Assembly: GCF_900111965.1 (NCBI RefSeq)
Contig: NZ_FOJT01000001.1
Span: forward strand, 186,001 to 250,000
Direction: 5' to 3'
DNA from: Flavobacterium swingsii
GTDB taxonomy: Bacteria; Bacteroidota; Bacteroidia; Flavobacteriales; Flavobacteriaceae
Length of the DNA stretch: 64,000 nt
Every line of letters begins with the position of its first letter. Position 1 is the first letter of the stretch. Below, piece after piece: positions 35,075 to 43,254 of the stretch. The position numbers and the translations under genes were made by a program. The notes beneath the pieces are model-generated. The model had not been told where the DNA came from, did no database searches, and worked only from the letters and a program-made list of their open reading frames with translations.

Positions 35075-36244
35075 ATGAAAAATTGCTTAACATTTCTATT
35101 CGTATTTCTTTGTCCATTTTTATCAATTGCACAAAACAATTCTTTAATTATTTCTAAAATTATTGCACTACCAAAAGACAGTCTTGAAACTAAAAAATTG
35201 GTATCCTCATTTAATAATTTATTGATTGCAAAAGAAAAACCAAATGAAGAAAACAATTTTGTTTGGAACAAAGAAAATGTAGAAACCTATATTTTACTTG
35301 ATGAAATGAATGGAATCGAAAAAAGCGGAAAGTATAAAGATGATTTCTTCTTTAAACCCTATTTAACCAATGTTGTTAAATTAAGTAATACAGAATATTT
35401 TTTACAGTTTTCTTATATTGGAATTAGTGAAAATACTCCAACATTAAGAGGAAGTTTTGAACTAATTGCTCATAAAGAAAATGACCAATTCAAGTTTTCA
35501 TCAACATTAACACGTAATTCATCTAGTTGGGAAATAAAAAAAATTGGTAACTGCACTTTTCATTATAAAAAATCAATAAATGAAAAAACAGCAGTCAAAT
35601 ACGAAAAAGCAGTAGCTTCATTTGACAAAAAACTAAACGCTACAAATCAACAAACTGATATTTATTTTGGAGCAGATTTTCCTGAACTTTTGAAAATGAT
35701 AGGTGTTGAATATAAATTGGATTATAATAGCAGAGTATCTAGTACTTTTTCTTCTAAATCAGGAAACAGATTGTTAATTGTAAAAGGTGATAATGATACT
35801 AATTTCAACAACTTTGACTTACATGATTTATGGCATGAAAGACTTAAAAATGTTGTTTCATCAAAAATAATAAACAAACCAGTCGATGAAGGTTGTGCCT
35901 ATCTTTATGGTGGAAGTTGGGGTATAAGTTGGAAGGATATTTTTAAAACATTTAAGTTAAAAGTTGCTAATGATAGCAAAAAAAATTGGTTAGAAGTGTA
36001 TGGGAAATTTGATAATTTTGGAGAAACAAAAGAAACCCATTTAATGGCTGAATATGTAATAAACGCATTAATTGTGCAAAAAATAGAAAAGGAAAAAGGA
36101 TTTGAAAGTGTTTTAGAATTTGTAAGCTGTGGAAAATACAATAAAGAAAACGACAATTACTTTCAATCACTTGAGAAGCTAACAGGTATTAATAAAGTAA
36201 ATTTTAATCAAAAAGTTTGGGAATTAATTAATAATGAAAAATAA
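35075..36244 (+). CDS. Cassette 3b: secreted HDxxH-motif protein
   Basis: 389 residues. Signal peptide (about 1-20, ending SIAQ). Middle section strand-rich. At about residues 250-256 is LHDLWHERL and 20 residues on VDEGCAYLYGG; this matches the HExxH...EG(L/A)A layout of gluzincin metallopeptidases but with Asp in place of the catalytic Glu. It is therefore a degenerate or atypical peptidase, or a coincidence. It follows the AraC gene by 63 bp within the same cassette. The stop is 11 bp before the AAC of site 3. Confidence 0.75.
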   Translation: MKNCLTFLFVFLCPFLSIAQNNSLIISKIIALPKDSLETKKLVSSFNNLLIAKEKPNEENNFVWNKENVETYILLDEMNGIEKSGKYKDDFFFKPYLTNVVKLSNTEYFLQFSYIGISENTPTLRGSFELIAHKENDQFKFSSTLTRNSSSWEIKKIGNCTFHYKKSINEKTAVKYEKAVASFDKKLNATNQQTDIYFGADFPELLKMIGVEYKLDYNSRVSSTFSSKSGNRLLIVKGDNDTNFNNFDLHDLWHERLKNVVSSKIINKPVDEGCAYLYGGSWGISWKDIFKTFKLKVANDSKKNWLEVYGKFDNFGETKETHLMAEYVINALIVQKIEKEKGFESVLEFVSCGKYNKENDNYFQSLEKLTGINKVNFNQKVWELINNEK

Positions 36245-36245
36245 A

Positions 36246-36388
36246 AATGTCGTACAACAGCCCTTTGGCAAGATTTGGGTTTTAGGCTTAATTTGAAGTT
36301 GGTTTTGTATTTGGAAGATTTGGCAAATCCGAAGAATGAACTTAATTTAGTCCCAAACTGCGTGTAGCGCGGGAACGTTAGCAGAAAA
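36246..36388 (+). repeat. attC-like cassette site 3
   Basis: CGTACAAC (36251-36258) to ACGTTAGCAG (junction 36377/36378), AAC to GTT 124 bp. Conserved inner parts: GATTTGGGTTTTAGGCTTAA, TTTGAAGTTGGTTTTGTATT and CTTAATTTAGTCCCAAAC. The outer arms (CCCTTTGGCAA versus TGTAGCGCGGGAACG) pair poorly. Confidence 0.82.
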
Positions 36389-36472
36389 TTTCAACCAGTG
36401 TTCGGAGAAAAAAAAGACCCGCTCAATCTAATTCTAATGTGAGTATTGATTTACGTTTTAAATAATAATATT

Positions 36473-38029
36473 ATGAAATCTAATTTGTTAATATATGTTG
36501 CCTGTTTACTTTGTTTAAACGCATTCTCACAAGTGCCTAATATAGAGTGGCAAAAATCATTTGGAGGAAATATTCATGAAGAAGCATTCAATATTCAGCA
36601 AACAACTGATAATGGATATATAGTTTTAGGTTACACAAATTCAACTAATGGAAGTGTAATTACAGGACATCCTGGAGGTTACGATATTTGGATAGCAAAA
36701 TTAAGTTCGATTGGGAATATTGTTTGGCAAAGAACTTTAGGGGGTTCACAACATGATTGGGCATATAACATTCAGCAGACTTCTGATGGTGGATACATTT
36801 TAGCAGGGAGTACTGATTCAAATAATGGTGATGTTACAGGAAATAATGGTAACCTAGATTATTGGATTGTTAGATTAAATTCTGTTGGCGATATTATTTG
36901 GCAAAAAAACTATGGTGGTTCAGATCATGATTATGCAAGAAGTATAAAACAAACTTTGGATGGTGGTTTTATTGTTGTAGGTGGTACAAGTTCAAATAAC
37001 GGTGATGTATCTGGAAATCATAATGCTTTATCTGATTATTGGATATTAAAATTAAACTCATCAGGTGAAATTATTTGGAAAAAATGTTTAGGTGGTACAA
37101 GTCATGATGCGGCTTATGATATTCAAATTACTTCAGATGGAGGCTATATTATTACAGGTGTATCTAGTTCATTAGATGGAAATGTCACAGGGAACCATGG
37201 TGGTGGGAGTAGAGATTTTTGGGTTGTAAAAACGAATGCAACTGGAGATATTATTTGGCAGAAATCATTAGGTGGTACTAGTGAAGATTTTTCTCATAAC
37301 ATTCAACAAACCACAGATAATGGGTTTATTGTCACTGGATATAGTTCTTCAAATAATAGTGATGTTACCGGCAATCATGGTAACTACGATTGTTGGATTG
37401 TCAAATTGAATGCAACAGGTGATATTATTTGGCAAAAATCATTAGGAGGAACAAATATAGATTCGGCTTACTCAACCAAACAAACTACGGATGGTGGGTA
37501 TATTGTTGCAGGATATTCGAGTTCAAATGATGGTGATGTATCTGGAAATCATGGGAATAATGATATGTGGATTATTAAACTAAATAATTCTGGTGATATT
37601 GTTTGGCAAAAAACATTAGGGGGTTCAGCTGATGACAGAGCATTTAGTATAATTCAAACCATTGATGGAGGTTATGTTGTTGCAGGAGTTTCTTGGTCAA
37701 ATGATGGTGATTTGATTAATAATCAAGGATATGGAGATGTTTGGATTGTAAAATTATCTCCTGAAAATTTATCAATTTCTGAACATGATGCATCAAAATT
37801 TTCTATTTACCCTAATCCTACAAACAATTATATAAAAATTCAAAATAAAGAAAATTCAACTGCAAATTTTGATTACAAGATTATTGATTTAATAGGTAGA
37901 ATTATAAAAATTGGAAAATCAAAATTTAATGAACAAATTAATATTGAAAGTCTAACCAACGGAAATTATATAATTCAAGTTGAAACTGAAAATGGAAAAA
38001 AAACAACTAAAAAACTGATTAAAAATTAA
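36473..38029 (+). CDS. Cassette 4: secreted seven-repeat propeller with T9SS sorting domain
   Basis: 518 residues from ATG 36473. Signal peptide (about 1-20, ending AFSQ). Then seven repeats of about 57 residues, each like IWQKSLGGTSxDxAxxIQQT, DGGYIVAGxSSSNxGDVTG and DxWIVKLNxxGDI, as expected of a seven-bladed beta-propeller. The last 75 residues (SIYPNPTNNYIKIQ ... NGNYIIQVETENGKKTTKKL) form a type A type IX secretion sorting domain, so the protein is exported through T9SS and anchored or released at the cell surface. Ligand unknown. Confidence 0.9.
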   Translation: MKSNLLIYVACLLCLNAFSQVPNIEWQKSFGGNIHEEAFNIQQTTDNGYIVLGYTNSTNGSVITGHPGGYDIWIAKLSSIGNIVWQRTLGGSQHDWAYNIQQTSDGGYILAGSTDSNNGDVTGNNGNLDYWIVRLNSVGDIIWQKNYGGSDHDYARSIKQTLDGGFIVVGGTSSNNGDVSGNHNALSDYWILKLNSSGEIIWKKCLGGTSHDAAYDIQITSDGGYIITGVSSSLDGNVTGNHGGGSRDFWVVKTNATGDIIWQKSLGGTSEDFSHNIQQTTDNGFIVTGYSSSNNSDVTGNHGNYDCWIVKLNATGDIIWQKSLGGTNIDSAYSTKQTTDGGYIVAGYSSSNDGDVSGNHGNNDMWIIKLNNSGDIVWQKTLGGSADDRAFSIIQTIDGGYVVAGVSWSNDGDLINNQGYGDVWIVKLSPENLSISEHDASKFSIYPNPTNNYIKIQNKENSTANFDYKIIDLIGRIIKIGKSKFNEQINIESLTNGNYIIQVETENGKKTTKKLIKN

Positions 38030-38030
38030 A

Positions 38031-38174
38031 TCTTCTGCTAACAGCGGTTTCCCAAGATTTGGGTTTTAGGTTTGATTTTAAGTTGGTCTTGCATTTCTAA
38101 AATTTGTATTTATCCAAAAATTAAATCTTAATTTAGTCCCAAACCTCGCGAAACCGCAGGACGTTGGCAGAAAC
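38031..38174 (+). repeat. attC-like cassette site 4
   Basis: TTCTGCTAAC (38033-38042) to GACGTTGGCAGAA (junction 38163/38164), AAC to GTT 126 bp. Arms pair well: GCGGTTTCCCAAGATTTGGG against the inverse of CCCAAACCTCGCGAAACCGC. Conserved GTTTTAGGTTTGATTTTAAG and TTAATTTAGTCCC. The best-folded of the five sites with site 1. Confidence 0.87.
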
Positions 38175-38209
38175 CATAACAAAAAAATAACCAAGAGAAA
38201 ACCTTTTTT

Positions 38210-39553
38210 ATGAAATACATTTTATTAATTCCCTTTTTATTAGTTTCCCAATTAATCCAATCACAATGTTGGTCAAAAATTTCAACTGGTAATTTTTTTA
38301 CTTTAGCTATAAAAAACGATGGAACTTTATGGGGCTGGGGTGATAACATTCATTATCAATTAGGCGGAAATTCAAGTACGAATAAATTAATTCCAACACA
38401 AATAGGTACAGATAGTAACTGGCTTGACGTTTCTGCTGGATCAAGTCATGTTATTGCATTAAAATCAAATGGTACACTTTGGGCTTGGGGAATGATGGTT
38501 TACCCATTTGCTCAAACACCAACTCAAATAGGTATTAATACAGATTGGCTTAAAATTTCTGCAGGCTTTGCACATAATTTAGCATTAAAAAACAATGGAA
38601 CTCTTTGGGCATGGGGTGATAATTCATTCGGACAAATAGGTAACGGTACGAATAATTTTGCGATTCAACCCACTCAGGTTGATACCTCAACGAATTGGTC
38701 TGAAATAAGTACGCAAAATTCTCATAATTTAGCTATTAAAACAGATGGTACACTTTGGTCTTGGGGACTAAATAATGATGGACAATTAGGTGACAATAGC
38801 TTAGTAAATAAAAACATTCCTGTACAAGTTGGAACTAACACTAATTGGTCAAAAATTTCTGCAGGTTATTATCATTCTTTAGCTATTAAAACTAATACTA
38901 CTTTATGGTCTTTTGGGTCAAACACTTTTGGCCAGTTGGGAGACAATTCCAACACCAATAAATTAATTCCTGTACAAGTAGGAACAAACTGGTTAAATGT
39001 TTCAGCAGGAGGCTTTCATTCATTGGTTATAAAAGACAATCATGAACTATATGCTTTTGGACACAATAATTATGGTCAATTAGGAGACAATAGCATGACT
39101 GAAAGAGCCATTCCAACATTAATTGGAACGACACAAGACTTGTCTGATATTTCAAGTGGATATTATCATTCATTCGTAATTAAATCGGACAATTCCATCT
39201 TAGGGACAGGCAACAATAATCATGGACAAATTGGTGATAATTCAATAAATGAAAAACACATCTATACTTTCATTGATTGTTCAACTTTAGGAAACAGTGA
39301 GTTTGAAGTTGATTCTAATAATTTAATAGTTTATCCTAATCCAACATCTGGAATAATAAATGTGGGGGGCTCGAAAATTGTTGAAATTTTAACTATTGAA
39401 GTTAGCGATATGAATGGTAGAATAGTTTTTTCAAATACGTCCGGAAAAAACACAAATTATTTAGATTTAAATACTTTTCAAAATGGTATTTATTTAATTA
39501 AAGTAATAACAAGCGAAGGAATTAAAGTTAGAAAAATAATAAAAATGGATTAA
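38210..39553 (+). CDS. Cassette 5: secreted RCC1-repeat protein with T9SS sorting domain
   Basis: 447 residues. Signal peptide (about 1-18, ending LIQSQ). Seven RCC1-type repeats of about 50 residues with NGTLWAWGDNSFGQIGNG, TDGTLWSWGLNNDGQLGDNS and similar words, predicting a seven-bladed propeller. The C-terminus (IVYPNPTSGIINVGG ... NGIYLIKVITSEGIKVRKI) is a type A T9SS sorting domain. It starts 46 bp after the junction and stops 12 bp before the AAC of site 5. Possibly surface adhesion or contact recognition; not provable here. Confidence 0.9.
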   Translation: MKYILLIPFLLVSQLIQSQCWSKISTGNFFTLAIKNDGTLWGWGDNIHYQLGGNSSTNKLIPTQIGTDSNWLDVSAGSSHVIALKSNGTLWAWGMMVYPFAQTPTQIGINTDWLKISAGFAHNLALKNNGTLWAWGDNSFGQIGNGTNNFAIQPTQVDTSTNWSEISTQNSHNLAIKTDGTLWSWGLNNDGQLGDNSLVNKNIPVQVGTNTNWSKISAGYYHSLAIKTNTTLWSFGSNTFGQLGDNSNTNKLIPVQVGTNWLNVSAGGFHSLVIKDNHELYAFGHNNYGQLGDNSMTERAIPTLIGTTQDLSDISSGYYHSFVIKSDNSILGTGNNNHGQIGDNSINEKHIYTFIDCSTLGNSEFEVDSNNLIVYPNPTSGIINVGGSKIVEILTIEVSDMNGRIVFSNTSGKNTNYLDLNTFQNGIYLIKVITSEGIKVRKIIKMD

Positions 39554-39554
39554 A

Positions 39555-39697
39555 TGGCATCTGCCAACAGCGGTTTCCCAAAATGTGAGCTTTAGTCTTT
39601 AATTTAAACTTTGTTTTGTCCTTTCGTGTTCTGTGATTTACCGAAAGTTAAGGCATACCAAATCCCACACTTCGCCAAGCCGAAAAACGTCGTCAGG
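39555..39697 (+). repeat. attC-like cassette site 5 (right end of array)
   Basis: ATCTGCCAAC (39559-39568) to AACGTCGTCAGG (junction about 39689/39690), 126 bp to the degenerate GTC. The left half is close to site 4 (AACAGCGGTTTCCCAAAATG), the right half (CCACACTTCGCCAAGCCG) close to site 2. The final core has C where GTT is expected, fitting the last, non-recombining edge. Confidence 0.75.
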
Positions 39698-39753
39698 TAA
39701 AAGACAAAAGCCAATAGTTAAAACTCATTTAACTATTGGCTTTTACCTTTTTT
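39696..39753 (+). terminator. Terminator/hairpin right of the cassette array
   Basis: Stem AAAAGCCAATAGTTA / TAACTATTGGCTTTT extended by GGT/ACC after a 7-nt duplication (AAAAGAC, AAAAGCC) in the left arm; a T-run follows. It isolates the array from the sigma operon. Confidence 0.75.
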
Positions 39754-39833
39754 CTAATGCCTTAAAAAAAATATTTTACCTTCGTCCCAACCTTTTTATA
39801 AAAAATAGTCTCTTTAGTATAAAGACATCAATT

Positions 39834-40370
39834 GTGATAAACGAAAACTTAATATTAGCCTGCAAAAAAATGCACCGAGACGCACAACGTGAGGTGTACG
39901 AGCTTATGGCTCCAAAATTGTATCGCACTTGCAAGCGTTACCTGAAGAAAGAGGAAGAAATAGAAGAAGTGTTGGCCGATGCTTTTTATACTATTTTCAC
40001 AAAGTTAGACACGCTAAAAGAGCTTGGTGCTTTTGAAGCTTGGGCTCGAAAAATTACAGTAAATAACTGTCTTCATCAGCTGAAACGCAATGTGAATTTC
40101 AATATATATCTTGAAGACACAAAGATTCAGCTACAACCTGAGAGTTTGCCAAACACACATTTGGAAGAAGAAGATTTACTCAAATTGCTAGATTATATTC
40201 CTGCTGGCTGCAAAACAATTTTTAATTTATTTGCTATTGAAGGTTACAGCCACAAGGAAATAGCAACTATGTTGAACATTTCTGAAGGCACATCGAAATC
40301 ACAATTGAATGTAGCAAAAACCAAGTTGAAAGATTTAGTAAATAATCTTTATTACAAACAAGCAAAGTAA
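39834..40370 (+). CDS. ECF-type sigma-70 factor
   Basis: 178 residues from GTG 39834. A longer frame from 39633 would cross the array edge and the terminator, so it is rejected. Region 2: MHRDAQREVYELMAPKLYRT, EEEIEEVLADAFYTIFTKLD and FEAWARKITVNNCLHQLKR. Region 4: AGCKTIFNLFAIEGYSHKEI followed by ATMLNISEGTSKSQLNVAK. A TACCTTCG box at 39777-39784 could be its promoter. The next gene, 1 bp away, is a single-pass membrane protein likely to act as its anti-sigma. Confidence 0.9.
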   Translation: MINENLILACKKMHRDAQREVYELMAPKLYRTCKRYLKKEEEIEEVLADAFYTIFTKLDTLKELGAFEAWARKITVNNCLHQLKRNVNFNIYLEDTKIQLQPESLPNTHLEEEDLLKLLDYIPAGCKTIFNLFAIEGYSHKEIATMLNISEGTSKSQLNVAKTKLKDLVNNLYYKQAK

Positions 40371-40371
40371 A

Positions 40372-41316
40372 ATGGAAAATCAAGATAAAATATTCGAAGA
40401 ATTTAAAAACGCTGCCCAAAAAGCAGAAACCAAAGACTTTCCCGAAATGGAGAAAATTTGGTCGCGAGTAGATGCAAAACTCGATACTGTTGTTTACAAA
40501 AAACAAAACAACAATTGGAGAAAATTGGCTGTTGCAGCTTCGGTAGTTATAGTGGGAATTATTGCGTTTCAGTTTTTGAAAACTGAGGATCAAATAATGA
40601 CTCCTAAAAACGAAATCGTAGTTTCTGATGCAAAAAAAGAAATTGTACCAGAAACTATTACAGAAGAAAATCCGATTGTAAGTACCGAAGAAAACAATAG
40701 TATTATTAAAGCCAATGCCGAAAAAATCATCAAAAAACAAATTGAAACCAATAACGTAATTGTTTCAGCCGGAAATTGTGAAGATCCACCAATGGATAAA
40801 ATAGCAGAAGAAATGGTTGTTGAAGCTTATTCGACAGCAGAAAGAAGTAAAAAATCAGCTGCAGCACCTTTAAGTAACAATACCAATTATGTATTAAAAG
40901 GTCGTGTTTTTGATGCTATGGGTGTTCACAGTTCATCTCAAGATTCAGAAGATGATAAAAACACTAAAAGTGAAGCTCCGCAAACACAAAATCCACCTTT
41001 GATTGTTGTAGATGGTAAAGCAGTAATAACAAGCAGGAAAAAATCATCTGAAAAAGCACTGTCTGAAATCAATAAAGACAATGTAGAAATGGTTTACTTA
41101 AAAGAACCATTGTATATTATTAACGGAGTTCATTATACCGAAGAATCATTATTTGGTAAAAATCCAACCAGTCCTTATGCACCATTAAACAAGCAAGAAA
41201 TTAAAACTATAAAAATCTTGCAAGACGAAAATGCAACCGCTATTTATGGCGAAAAAGGAAAAAAAGGTGTCGTGATTATAACCACAAAAACAGGAAAACC
41301 AGTAGCGCCAAAGTAG
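40372..41316 (+). CDS. Membrane anti-sigma-like protein with TonB-plug fragments
   Basis: 314 residues. A helical N-terminus (about 1-45) precedes one membrane helix (LAVAASVVIVGIIAFQF, about 48-64) and a Glu/Lys-rich linker. The C-terminal third has two segments that look like the end of a SusC/TonB plug: PPLIVVDGKAV (about 204-214), and EPLYIINGVHY ... IKTIKILQDENATAIYG followed by KGVVIITTK (about 243-310). The plug barrel is missing. Placed 1 bp after a sigma gene, it probably inhibits that sigma; the plug part may sense or bind a receptor partner. Inference. Confidence 0.75.
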   Translation: MENQDKIFEEFKNAAQKAETKDFPEMEKIWSRVDAKLDTVVYKKQNNNWRKLAVAASVVIVGIIAFQFLKTEDQIMTPKNEIVVSDAKKEIVPETITEENPIVSTEENNSIIKANAEKIIKKQIETNNVIVSAGNCEDPPMDKIAEEMVVEAYSTAERSKKSAAAPLSNNTNYVLKGRVFDAMGVHSSSQDSEDDKNTKSEAPQTQNPPLIVVDGKAVITSRKKSSEKALSEINKDNVEMVYLKEPLYIINGVHYTEESLFGKNPTSPYAPLNKQEIKTIKILQDENATAIYGEKGKKGVVIITTKTGKPVAPK

Positions 41317-41352
41317 GCAAAAAACACAAAATTAATCTTAAATATTTATATT

Positions 41353-43251
41353 ATGAAAAGCTTAAAATCTATTTCGTTAGGCATTGCTATGCTTATTTCT
41401 GTCCTAACTTTCGGGCAAGACAAAACAATTACAGGAGTTGTAACTGATGCTTCTGGACCATTACCTGGCGTAAACGTCGTGGTAAAAGGAACGCAACGAG
41501 GCGTTGCAACAAATTTTGATGGAACTTATAAAATCCAAGCGAAAGCTGGAGATAAATTAGTTTACAGTTTTATGGGAATGAACAATGTGATTAGAGTCGT
41601 TGGCACTTCAAATGTTATTAATGTTAGGATGCAGGATAATCAACAAAAATTGGAAGAAGTTGTGGTTACAGGTTTAGGAATTAAAAGAAAGCAAGATGCA
41701 GTATCTTCAAGCTATCAAGTTGTTAAATCGTCTGAAATTTATCAATCTGCAAATCCAAATGTTGTCTCATCTCCAAATCGCCCTATAGATTCAAAAGATG
41801 GGAAATATATGCAACACGATAACAATCAAAAACCAAATCCTAATGATGAAGATTACAACAGTTTGATAGAAAACGCTTTCGAAAGCCCAAAAACAGCGCC
41901 ACTTTCTACTTTTTCTATCGATGTTGATAATGCGTCTTACACCAACATTCGCCGTTTCATCAACAACGGGCAAAAGGTTCCAAAAGATGCCGTTCGTGTC
42001 GAAGAAATGATGAATTTCTTTAAATACCAATATCCACAACCTAAAAATGAACATCCATTTTCGATTAATACAGAATATTCTGACTGTCCATGGAATGCGA
42101 AAAACAAACTGATTCGCATTGGTTTGCAAGGAAAAAATATAGATAATGATAATTTACCAGCTTCTAACTTGGTTTTCTTGGTCGATGTTTCAGGTTCAAT
42201 GAATTCTGTAAATCGTTTGCCATTGGTAATTCAATCTATGAAAATTTTAACCCAACAACTTCGCGAAGAAGATAAAGTTGCTATTGTAGTTTATGCTGGA
42301 GCAGCCGGATTGGTTTTGCCGCCAACTTCTGGAAGTAACAAGCAAGCAATTACCAATGCTTTAGAAAAATTACAAGCTGGTGGTAGCACGGCTGGTGGTG
42401 CAGGAATTCTTTTGGCTTATAAAACTGCGGAAGAAAATTTCATTAAAGGTGGAAATAATCGTGTAATTCTTGCTACCGATGGCGATTTTAATGTTGGGAT
42501 TTCATCAAATGGAGATATGGAAACTTTAATCGAAGAAAAAAGAAAATCAGGAGTGTTTTTAACTTGTTTGGGTTACGGAATGGGTAATTACAAAGACAGC
42601 AAATTAGAAACTTTAGCCGATAAAGGAAACGGAAACTATGCTTACATCGACAACATTCAGGAAGCCAATCGCTTTTTAGGAAAAGAATTTAAAGGCTCGA
42701 TGTTTGCCATTGCTAAAGATGTAAAAATTCAAATTGAATTCAATCCAAAACACGTTCAATCGTACCGATTAATTGGTTATGAAAACAGAAAATTACGTCC
42801 AGAAGATTTCAAAAACGATGCGATTGATGCTGGAGAATTAGGAAGTAACCACACGGTAACTGCTTTGTATGAAATTATTCCAACAGGAACAAACAGTGAT
42901 TTTTTCAACGAAAGTTCAGAATTAAAATACACAAAAGTTGAACCAACAGGAAATAATTTTAACGACGAACTGGCAACCATAAAATTCCGTTACAAAAAAC
43001 CTGATGGCGACAAAAGTATCGAAATGGTTCAGATTATTGAAAATAAATCGAACGCAGCTGAAAATGCAACCAATGATTTCAAATTCACAACCGCTGTCGC
43101 TTGGTTCGGATTGAAATTGAGAGATTCAAAACTTATTTCAAACAAATCTTTAGTTGATATTAAAAAACTCGCAAAAGAAGGTTTATCAAATGATACTGAT
43201 GGTTACAAAGCCGAATTCGTGAGATTAATAGAAAGTTACGATAATTTATAA
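41353..43251 (+). CDS. VWA protein with carboxypeptidase-regulatory N-domain
   Basis: 632 residues. Signal peptide (about 1-21, ending TFGQ). CarboxypepD_reg-like domain (about 25-98: ITGVVTDASGPLPGVNVVVK). A SusC-style VVVTGLGIKRKQDAVSSS (about 105-122) where a plug would begin, then a linker and a YfbK-type region (STFSIDVDNASYTNIRRFIN). The VWA domain has the MIDAS FLVDVSGSMNS (about 275-285), TDGDFNVG and a C-terminal DUF3520-like part. Periplasmic or outer-membrane metal-dependent binding protein. Operon with the sigma / anti-sigma pair. Confidence 0.88.
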   Translation: MKSLKSISLGIAMLISVLTFGQDKTITGVVTDASGPLPGVNVVVKGTQRGVATNFDGTYKIQAKAGDKLVYSFMGMNNVIRVVGTSNVINVRMQDNQQKLEEVVVTGLGIKRKQDAVSSSYQVVKSSEIYQSANPNVVSSPNRPIDSKDGKYMQHDNNQKPNPNDEDYNSLIENAFESPKTAPLSTFSIDVDNASYTNIRRFINNGQKVPKDAVRVEEMMNFFKYQYPQPKNEHPFSINTEYSDCPWNAKNKLIRIGLQGKNIDNDNLPASNLVFLVDVSGSMNSVNRLPLVIQSMKILTQQLREEDKVAIVVYAGAAGLVLPPTSGSNKQAITNALEKLQAGGSTAGGAGILLAYKTAEENFIKGGNNRVILATDGDFNVGISSNGDMETLIEEKRKSGVFLTCLGYGMGNYKDSKLETLADKGNGNYAYIDNIQEANRFLGKEFKGSMFAIAKDVKIQIEFNPKHVQSYRLIGYENRKLRPEDFKNDAIDAGELGSNHTVTALYEIIPTGTNSDFFNESSELKYTKVEPTGNNFNDELATIKFRYKKPDGDKSIEMVQIIENKSNAAENATNDFKFTTAVAWFGLKLRDSKLISNKSLVDIKKLAKEGLSNDTDGYKAEFVRLIESYDNL

Positions 43252-43254
43252 ATT

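Noticed and set aside
36473..38029. Internal DNA repeats as a mobile element
   Set aside because: They encode the seven protein repeats of a propeller and diverge at the DNA level as expected for coding repeats.
32408..39697. Transposon or prophage in the cassette region
   Set aside because: No transposase, phage integrase or structural gene, and the sites repeat between every unit, not only at the ends.
33318..39697. The five sites as ordinary transcription terminators
   Set aside because: They are 125 bp, lack a T-run after a compact GC stem, share inner sequence and have core words matching across each gene, which terminators do not.
39633..39833. N-terminal extension of the second sigma factor
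   Set aside because: It would begin inside attC-like site 5 and cross a terminator hairpin and a promoter-like box; sigma region 2 begins after GTG 39834.
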